Shown here: one piece after another, positions 58,676 through 64,000 of the stretch
Numbering within the stretch: position 1 is the first letter of the stretch
Layout: every line of letters begins with the position of its first letter
From: Kutzneria sp036403095
Lineage (GTDB): Bacteria; Actinomycetota; Actinomycetes; Mycobacteriales; Pseudonocardiaceae
NCBI GenBank assembly: GCA_036403095.1
Contig: DASWRQ010000035.1
Location: 14,707-78,706 of the forward strand
Reading direction: 5' to 3'
Length of the DNA: 64,000 nucleotides
The notes under the pieces: model-generated
Told to the model about the DNA's origin: nothing
Seen by the model: only the letters and a program-made list of their open reading frames with translations
Database searches by the model: none
Position numbers and translations under genes: made by a program

Positions 58676-58969
58676 TCAGTTGATGACGGCGAGCACGTCA
58701 CGCGCGGAGAGGATGAGGTACTCCTCGCCGTTGTGCTTGAGCTCCGTGCCGCCGTACTTCGAGTAGACGACGACGTCGCCGACCGCGACGTCCAGCGGGA
58801 CGCGGTTGCCCTTGTCGTCGATCCGACCCGGGCCCACGGCCAGGACCTTGCCCTCCTGGGGCTTCTCCTTGGCGGTGTCCGGGATGACAAGACCGGAAGC
58901 GGTCGTCGTCTCGGCCTCGTTGGCCTGGACGAGGATCTTGTCCTCGAGCGGCTTGATGTTCACGCTCAC
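58676..58969 (-). CDS. groES: Co-chaperonin GroES (10 kDa)
   Basis: 97 aa from GTG 58969, with GGAGGT upstream. NIKPLEDKILVQ start, mobile loop EAETTTASGLVIPDTAKEKPQEG, and VVVYSKYGGTELKHNGEEYLIL at the C-terminus. Caps GroEL rings. First gene of the CIRCE-controlled groES-groEL operon. Confidence 0.96.
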   Translation of the reverse strand: MSVNIKPLEDKILVQANEAETTTASGLVIPDTAKEKPQEGKVLAVGPGRIDDKGNRVPLDVAVGDVVVYSKYGGTELKHNGEEYLILSARDVLAVIN

Positions 58970-59068
58970 CGGGTTGACCTCCACGGTCGTCGAAAGCGTT
59001 GGCAGGTACCGACGGCGCCTGCCACCCCGCCGTCGCGGGGGCCGGGGCGGTAATTGGTGCCGTGCGAC

Positions 59069-59093
59069 TAGCACTCTACCCATGAGAGTGCCA
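59069..59093. promoter_or_regulatory. CIRCE operator (HrcA site) of groESL
   Basis: TAGCACTC-N9-GAGTGCCA, differing from the consensus (TTAGCACTC-N9-GAGTGCTAA) at one base of the right arm, about 100 bases upstream of groES. HrcA repression of groES-groEL1 is expected. hrcA itself is not in the window. Confidence 0.9.
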
Positions 59094-59222
59094 GCCGTTC
59101 AACCACCCCCCACACCCCCGCCGCCCTTTATCCGTCACATGCGGTCCGGATGTGCCTCAGGGCGGCAAGTACGACGCGCATGTGACATTGCGGGTCACCC
59201 GGATGGGGGTGGGCGTCAGGCG

Positions 59223-60278
59223 TCAGAGAATCTGCACCTGGGACACCGGCAGGCCCGGATCGGTGGCCAGGTCCAGGCCGGAGGGCTCGGCGTCGGCGGC
59301 CACCAGGTGCGCGCCGACGGCGGCGATCATGGCGCCGTTGTCGGTGCAGAGCCGGGGACGGGGCACCCGCAGCGTGATGCCGGCGGCGGCGCAGCGCTCG
59401 GCCGCCAGACCGGACAGGCGGGAGTTGGCCGCGACGCCGCCGGAGATGACCAGCGTGTCCAGGCCGAAGTCCTTGACGGCCCGGATGGCCTTGCCGGTGA
59501 GCACGTCGGCGACGGCCTCCTGGAACGAGGCGGCGACGTCGGCCAGCGGGATCTCCAGCCCGTCCCGCTCGCGGTTCTCGACCCAGCGGGCGACGGCGGT
59601 CTTCAGCCCGGAGAAGGAGAAGTCGTACTTGGCGTCGCGGGGGCCGGTCAGGCCGCGCGGGAAGGCGATGGCGCAGCCGTTGCCGGTCTTGGCCAGTTTG
59701 TCGATGGGCGGCCCGCCGGGATACGGCAGGTCGAGCACCCGGGCCACCTTGTCGTAGGCCTCGCCGGCGGCGTCGTCGATGGTGGAGCCGATCTCGGTGA
59801 TCTTGCCGGCCAGGTCCTCGACCAGCAGCAGCTGTGAGTGCCCGCCGGAGACCAGCAGCGCGACGCAGGGCGACGGCAGCGGCCCGTGCTCCAGGGTGTC
59901 GGCGGCGACGTGCCCGGCCAGGTGGTTCACGCCGTAGAGCGGCTTGTCCAGGGCGGCGGCGTAGGCCTTGGCCGCGGACACGCCGACCAGCAGCGCGCCG
60001 GCCAGGCCGGGCCCGGCGGTGACGGCGATGGAGTGCACGTCGTCCAGGGTCAGCCCGGACTTCTTCAGCGCCCGGCTCATGGTCGGGACCATGGCCTCCA
60101 GGTGCGCGCGGCTGGCCACCTCGGGCACCACGCCGCCGAAGCGGGCGTGCTGCTCGACGCTGGACGCCACCTCGTCGGCCAGCAGCTCCATGCTGCCGTC
60201 CGCGCCGAGCCGGACGATGCCCACCCCGGTCTCGTCGCACGAGGACTCGATGCCCAGCACGATCCGATCGCCGGTCAC
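59223..60278 (-). CDS. tsaD: tRNA N6-threonylcarbamoyladenosine synthase subunit TsaD
   Basis: 351 aa, Kae1/TsaD family. VLGIESSCDETGVGIV start, metal-binding His pair in VNHLAGHVAAD, LLVSGGHSQLLLVED, GEAYDKVARVLDLPYPGGP, and VISGGVAANSRL / LCTDNGAMIAAVG for ATP and the second metal site. Transfers threonylcarbamoyl to A37 of ANN-decoding tRNAs together with TsaB and TsaE, both in this cluster. GTG 60278 overlaps the rimI stop. Confidence 0.96.
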   Translation of the reverse strand: MTGDRIVLGIESSCDETGVGIVRLGADGSMELLADEVASSVEQHARFGGVVPEVASRAHLEAMVPTMSRALKKSGLTLDDVHSIAVTAGPGLAGALLVGVSAAKAYAAALDKPLYGVNHLAGHVAADTLEHGPLPSPCVALLVSGGHSQLLLVEDLAGKITEIGSTIDDAAGEAYDKVARVLDLPYPGGPPIDKLAKTGNGCAIAFPRGLTGPRDAKYDFSFSGLKTAVARWVENRERDGLEIPLADVAASFQEAVADVLTGKAIRAVKDFGLDTLVISGGVAANSRLSGLAAERCAAAGITLRVPRPRLCTDNGAMIAAVGAHLVAADAEPSGLDLATDPGLPVSQVQIL

Positions 60279-60757
60279 GACTTCTCCTCCTGTCGGACCG
60301 CCGCGGGGCGGCCCATGGTGTACGCGTCCGCCCCGGACGGTTGGTAGTACCTGCGGCGCAGCCCCAGCTGCTCGAAACCGCGCGACCGGTACAAGGCTAT
60401 GGCGCGGTCGTTGTCGGTGCGGACCTCCAGGAACACCGGCGCCGCGACCTGGTCGGCCCGGGCCAGCAGCGCCTCGAACAGCGCCCTGCCCACGCCCCGG
60501 CCCTGCCAGTCGGAGTCCACCGCGATGGTCTGCACGCTGGCCTCGAAGTCGGGCGCACGGCCGTTGATCGCGAGCCCGGCGTAGCCGACGAGCCGCCCGT
60601 CCTCGTCGTACGCCCCGAGGTAGAAGTGCCCGTTGTCCAGCTCGGTCCGGAACGCCCGCTCGCGCCACGGGTCGTCGGCGGGGAACAGCTTGCGTTCCAG
60701 CTCCGCGCAGCGCGCCGCGTCCTCGTGACGCAGCGCGGCCAGCGTGAAGCCGGTCAT
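60275..60757 (-). CDS. rimI: Ribosomal protein S18-alanine N-acetyltransferase RimI
   Basis: 160-aa GNAT enzyme. Acetyl-CoA loop DWQGRGVGRALFEALL and NDRAIALYRSRGFEQLGLRRRYY with the late Tyr used as general acid. Position between tsaB and tsaD is conserved in bacteria. Overlaps both neighbours by 4 bases. Confidence 0.93.
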   Translation of the reverse strand: MTGFTLAALRHEDAARCAELERKLFPADDPWRERAFRTELDNGHFYLGAYDEDGRLVGYAGLAINGRAPDFEASVQTIAVDSDWQGRGVGRALFEALLARADQVAAPVFLEVRTDNDRAIALYRSRGFEQLGLRRRYYQPSGADAYTMGRPAAVRQEEKS

Positions 60758-61434
60758 GGTTGGGTCACCCGCTTGCGCCCGGTGGGCACGACGGCGTCCG
60801 GGCGGCGCAGGTAGAGCGGGGTCATCGGGCCGGGCTCGGCGCGAGTGAGCAGCTCGCGCGCCGCCACCGCGACCAGGCCGTGCGGCGACGGGAACGGGGC
60901 CAGCACGATCGGCAGGTCCAACACGTCGGCGTACATCTCGGCGCCCTGCCCGGCGGCGCTGGCCAGGCCCAGCGACGGCAGCTTCTCGGCCAGGTCGGCC
61001 GGCTTCTCCACGTGCGGGCCCTCGACGCGGCGGCCCTCGGCGTCGTAGGCGGCCCAGTAGACCTCACGCCGGCGCGCGTCGGTGGCGACGAGCAGGCCGT
61101 GGCCCGTACGCGCCTCGACGGCGATGGCGTCGACCGTGGGCACCGGGTAGACCGGCTTGCCCAGGGCCTGCCCGAGGGCGGCCGCTGTGACCATGCCGAC
61201 ACGCAGGCCGGTGAAGGGGCCGGGGCCGCTGCCGCACACGATGGCGTCCACGTCGGCCATGGCCTTGCCGGCCTCGGCCAGCGCGGCCCGCACGTGCGGA
61301 ATCAGCAGCTCACCATGGGCCCTGGCGTCGACGGTGACGCGCTGGGCCAGCGTTCGCGGCACCGCGTCGGCGTCGAGCTGGACCACTCCGGCGGTGACGG
61401 CGGGGGTCGCGGTGTCGATCGCAAGCACTAGCAC
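60754..61434 (-). CDS. tsaB: tRNA threonylcarbamoyladenosine biosynthesis protein TsaB
   Basis: 226 aa. VLVLAIDTATPAVTAG start, GELLIPHVRAALAEAG, VCGSGPGPFTGLRVGMVTAAALGQALG. A degenerate TsaD paralogue that bridges TsaD and TsaE. The start may be GTG 61434 as in most homologues, or an ATG at 61455/61458; no clear ribosome site decides it. Divergent from the MatB-like gene. Confidence 0.93.
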   Translation of the reverse strand: MLVLAIDTATPAVTAGVVQLDADAVPRTLAQRVTVDARAHGELLIPHVRAALAEAGKAMADVDAIVCGSGPGPFTGLRVGMVTAAALGQALGKPVYPVPTVDAIAVEARTGHGLLVATDARRREVYWAAYDAEGRRVEGPHVEKPADLAEKLPSLGLASAAGQGAEMYADVLDLPIVLAPFPSPHGLVAVAARELLTRAEPGPMTPLYLRRPDAVVPTGRKRVTQP

Positions 61435-61490
61435 GGTCGTCAAGGGTACGACCATCATCGGAAGGGACTTCGACGCGAGGGGTTGATGGG

Positions 61491-62909
61491 ATGTTGTTGC
61501 CGGCGCTGGCCGACCCGACGGACGCCGACGCACTGGTCTTCGGCGACCGCAAACTGACCTACCGGGAGCTCGCCGGCGTGGCCGCGGCGATCGCGAACCG
61601 GCTGGTCGGGGCCAGGGTCGCGGTGTGGGCGACGCCGACGCTGGAGACCTGCGCGGCGGTGGTCGGGGCGCTGGCCGCCGGCATCGCGGTGGTGCCGATC
61701 AACCCCAAGGTCGGCGAACGCGAGCTTGAGCACATCCTCGGCGACAGCGCGCCGACCCAGGTGTTGGCGGCCCCCGGCGTGGAGCTGCCCGGCGGTCTGG
61801 CCGCGCTGCCGCGGTTGGACGTCGATCTCTCCGTACGGTCCGACGGCCTGCCGCCCGAGCCGGACGAGGAGGCGCCGGCCTTCATCGTCTACACCTCGGG
61901 CACCACCGGGCCGCCCAAGGGCGTTGTCCTGCCGCGCCGGGCCATCGCGTCCAACCTGGACTCGCTGGCCGCGGCGTGGGAGTGGACGGCCGCCGACGTG
62001 ATCACGCACGCGCTGCCGATCTTCCACGTGCACGGGCTGGTGGTCGGTGTGCTCGGGCCGCTGCGGCGCGGCGGTTCCTCGCACCACATGGGCAGGTTCA
62101 GCGCCGCGGCGGCCGGGGCCAAGCTGGCCGGCCCGGCCACGATGATGTTCGGCGTGCCGACCATGTACAGCCGACTGGCCGCGGACGTGGAGGCCGATCC
62201 GGAGCTGGCCAAGCAGATCGCGCAGGCCCGGCTGCTGGTGTCGGGCTCGGCGCCGTTGCCGGCCAGCCTGCACGAGCGCATCTCCACGGCCACCGGGCAG
62301 CGGATCGTGGAGCGCTACGGCATGACCGAGACGCTGATGAACTGCAGCGTCCGGGCCTGGGGCGAGCGGCGGCCGGGCACCGTCGGACTGCCGGTCGACG
62401 GCGTTTCCGTCCGGCTCGTCGACGACGCGGGCGCCGAGATCACCGTCAGCGACGACGCCACCATCGGCGAGATCGAGGTGCGCGGGCCCAACCTGTTCCT
62501 GGAGTACCTCAACCGGCCCGAGGCCACCGCCGAGGCCATGCACGACGGCTGGTTCCGCACCGGCGACATGGCCACCCGCGCCGCCGACGGCTACATCCGC
62601 ATCGTCGGGCGGCGGGCCACCGACATCATCAAGAGCGGCGGCTTCAAGATCGGCGCCGGCGAGATCGAGAACGCGCTGCTGGAGCACCCGGGCGTGGCCG
62701 AGGTCGCGGTGGCCGGCCGGCCCGACGACGACCTCGGCGAGCGGATCGTCGCCTGGGTGGTGCCCGGCGCGGTCGTGCCGACGGCCGAGGAGCTGACCGA
62801 CCACGTCGCCCGCCTGCTCACCCCGCACAAGCGACCCCGCATGATCCACTTCGTGGACTCCTTGCCCCGCAACGAACTCGGCAAGGTCACCAAGCGGGCC
62901 CTCCCCTAA
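61491..62909 (+). CDS. matB: Malonyl-CoA synthetase-like acyl-CoA ligase (MatB family)
   Basis: 472-aa adenylate-forming enzyme. P-loop YTSGTTGPPKGVVLPRRA, VPTMYSRLAADVEADP, VSGSAPLPASLHERI, ERYGMTETLMNCSVRAWGERRPGTVGLPV, and the hinge/lysine region WFRTGDMATRAADGYIRIVGRRATDIIKSGGFKIGAGEIE with PRNELGKVTKRAL at the end. The whole length is very similar to Streptomyces MatB, which activates malonate and methylmalonate to CoA esters used as polyketide or fatty-acid extender units. ATG 61491 with GAGGGG upstream. It is the only plus-strand gene in the tsa cluster. Confidence 0.9.
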   Translation: MLLPALADPTDADALVFGDRKLTYRELAGVAAAIANRLVGARVAVWATPTLETCAAVVGALAAGIAVVPINPKVGERELEHILGDSAPTQVLAAPGVELPGGLAALPRLDVDLSVRSDGLPPEPDEEAPAFIVYTSGTTGPPKGVVLPRRAIASNLDSLAAAWEWTAADVITHALPIFHVHGLVVGVLGPLRRGGSSHHMGRFSAAAAGAKLAGPATMMFGVPTMYSRLAADVEADPELAKQIAQARLLVSGSAPLPASLHERISTATGQRIVERYGMTETLMNCSVRAWGERRPGTVGLPVDGVSVRLVDDAGAEITVSDDATIGEIEVRGPNLFLEYLNRPEATAEAMHDGWFRTGDMATRAADGYIRIVGRRATDIIKSGGFKIGAGEIENALLEHPGVAEVAVAGRPDDDLGERIVAWVVPGAVVPTAEELTDHVARLLTPHKRPRMIHFVDSLPRNELGKVTKRALP

Positions 62910-62919
62910 CCCCTTCATT

Positions 62920-62972
62920 GCCACATGTGGACCACATTCGACTTCCAGCGTCGAATGTGGTCCACATGTGGC
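62920..62972. terminator. Bidirectional terminator, 23-bp stem
   Basis: GCCACATGTGGACCACATTC... and its exact complement form a perfect 23-bp stem with a 7-base loop between matB and tsaE, which converge. The arm itself contains the palindrome CCACATGTGG. Confidence 0.85.
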
Positions 62973-62990
62973 GAAAGTTGGGGCGGGCGG

Positions 62991-63458
62991 CTAGGGGAGC
63001 TCGCGGTCGGTCCAGGCGCCGTGGGGGTGCAGCTCCGCCACACGCACGTCGTCGTCGAGGCGGGTGAGGCGGATGAGCAGGTGGTCGTCGGAGAGTCGCT
63101 CCGCGACGCCCTCGCCCCACTCCACGACCACGGCCGCGTCCATCAGCTCGGTGTCCAGGTCCAGGTCGTCGAGCTCGTCCAGGTGACCGCCGAGCCGATA
63201 GGCGTCAACGTGCACCAGCGCCACGCCGCGCGGGCCGGCCCGGTGCTCACGGGCGATCACGAACGTCGGCGAGCTGACCCGGCCGCCGACGCCGAGCCCC
63301 TCGGCGATGCCTCTGGTCATGGCCGTCTTGCCCGCGCCGAGCGGGCCGGAGAGCAGCACCAGGTCGCCCGCCCGCAGCAGGCCGCCCAGCCGCCGGCCGA
63401 ACTCGACCGTGTCCGCCTCCTCCGGCAGCCGGAGTTCCTTCACGCCCGTTTCCACCAT
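62991..63458 (-). CDS. tsaE: tRNA threonylcarbamoyladenosine biosynthesis ATPase TsaE
   Basis: 155 aa. Walker A LLSGPLGAGKTAMTRGIAEGLG, VSSPTFVIAREH, LVHVDAYRLGG, VVVEWGEGVAERL. ATPase that resets TsaBD during t6A formation. ATG 63458 lies inside the 3' end of the hydrolase gene (19-base overlap), so expression is coupled to it. Confidence 0.95.
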   Translation of the reverse strand: MVETGVKELRLPEEADTVEFGRRLGGLLRAGDLVLLSGPLGAGKTAMTRGIAEGLGVGGRVSSPTFVIAREHRAGPRGVALVHVDAYRLGGHLDELDDLDLDTELMDAAVVVEWGEGVAERLSDDHLLIRLTRLDDDVRVAELHPHGAWTDRELP

Positions 63459-64000
63459 CGCCGTCCAGTCGTCTCGCCGTCCGCACAGTCGCGCACCAGC
63501 TCCACCAGGTGATCGGTGACCAGGTCGGCCTGCTCCAGCATCACCATGTGGCCCGCGCCCTCGGCCCGGACCAGCTCGGCGTCCGGCAGCTCGGCGGCGA
63601 TCGCCTCGGCATGCCGGAACGGCGTGAGCTTGTCGGCGTCCCCGGACAGCACCAGCACCTTGCAGTGCCGCAGGCCGGCCAGCGCGGCGTAGCGGTTGTG
63701 CGAGCCAAGGGTACGGACGAAGTCGGTGATGGCCGCGAGCGAGGTCCCCTCGATCATCGTGTCCATCAGGTCGACCAGTTTCGGGCTGACCTTGCGGTCG
63801 CCGAAGGCCAGGCCGCGGATGGCGCTCCAGGTGATGTGGCCGCCGGCCTTGCGGGCCCACTCGACCAGGCTGGGCTGCCAGTGCGCCAACAGGCCGAGGC
63901 CGCGGGTGGCCGGGTTGTGCCGGGACAGCAGCGGACGGGGCAGGCCGGAGGCGCCGACGTCGCCGGCCGAGGTGCCGATCAGGGCCACGCCGCGGACCCG
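63440..64000 (-). CDS. Alpha/beta hydrolase (5' part beyond window)
   Basis: C-terminal 186 residues of an alpha/beta-hydrolase fold protein. VALIGTSAG fits the strand and turn following the nucleophile elbow; CKVLVLSGDADKLTPFRHAEAIAAELP holds the catalytic Asp and EGAGHMVMLEQADLV the catalytic His. The nucleophile Ser lies outside the window. In actinomycetes a hydrolase gene is often found between alr and tsaE, so alr is probably the next gene. Confidence 0.88.
   Translation of the reverse strand, partial: RVRGVALIGTSAGDVGASGLPRPLLSRHNPATRGLGLLAHWQPSLVEWARKAGGHITWSAIRGLAFGDRKVSPKLVDLMDTMIEGTSLAAITDFVRTLGSHNRYAALAGLRHCKVLVLSGDADKLTPFRHAEAIAAELPDAELVRAEGAGHMVMLEQADLVTDHLVELVRDCADGETTGRRWWKRA

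Overview
The window is a very GC-rich chromosomal segment from an actinomycete, most likely a member of the Pseudonocardiaceae (Kutzneria/Amycolatopsis/Saccharothrix type). The signs are frequent GTG starts, several AfsR/SARP regulators, WhiB and BldM developmental regulators, PspC signalling proteins, Thr/Pro-rich membrane proteins, and a block from about 45.9 to 64 kb whose gene order (choD, guaB3, guaB, DUF5319, rsdA, sigD, bldM-type regulator, whiB3/whiD, groEL1, groES, tsaD, rimI, tsaB, tsaE) matches Mycobacterium and Streptomyces.

Layout. 0-16 kb: three SARP/AfsR-like activators (one cut by the window start) and two paralogous 207-aa LuxR-type regulators surround a glycine-riboswitch-controlled gcvT-gcvH-glyA one-carbon operon; a large protein with a degenerate ADP-ribosyltransferase-like C-terminus lies between. 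16-22.5 kb: a tightly overlapped operon of GntR regulator, 2[4Fe-4S] ferredoxin, substrate-binding lipoprotein with a NosL-like tail, ABC permease, ABC ATPase and an AprA/FrdA-like flavoprotein fused to HEAT repeats; it looks like an import-and-redox system of unknown substrate. 22.6-24.5 kb: a lower-GC RloA/RloB-type defence pair. 24.7-27.7 kb: pcrA/uvrD helicase, then a chorismate mutase gene preceded by a 20-codon leader peptide rich in Tyr/Phe and a complete set of mutually exclusive hairpins, i.e. a transcription attenuator. 27.7-34 kb: short tandem and palindromic repeats, then several single-pass membrane proteins and a PknB-type kinase, three of which appear to share an extracytoplasmic NTF2-like module. 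34-39.4 kb: LysR/DMT-exporter divergent pair and a PspC histidine kinase/response regulator with its divergent PspC membrane protein.

39.4-51 kb: purine (guaA, guaB3, guaB), an aldehyde dehydrogenase, a flavin oxidase, a cholesterol-oxidase-like enzyme, and an aminoglycoside-phosphotransferase remnant cut off by palindromic repeats. 51-56.8 kb: the SigD/RsdA sigma pair, a BldM-type regulator lacking the phosphoacceptor Asp, a CarH/LitR-like B12-photoreceptor regulator with a candidate operator, WhiD/WhiB3. 57-64 kb: groES-groEL1 with a CIRCE operator, the t6A genes tsaD/tsaB/tsaE with rimI, a divergent MatB-like ligase, and the end of an alpha/beta hydrolase.

A modular palindromic repeat family (five copies seen: 8.9, 27.9, 41.3, 41.5 and 56.9 kb) with conserved outer arms and different but self-complementary inner stems is the main structural oddity. 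No rRNA, complete tRNA, insertion sequence or CRISPR array was seen.
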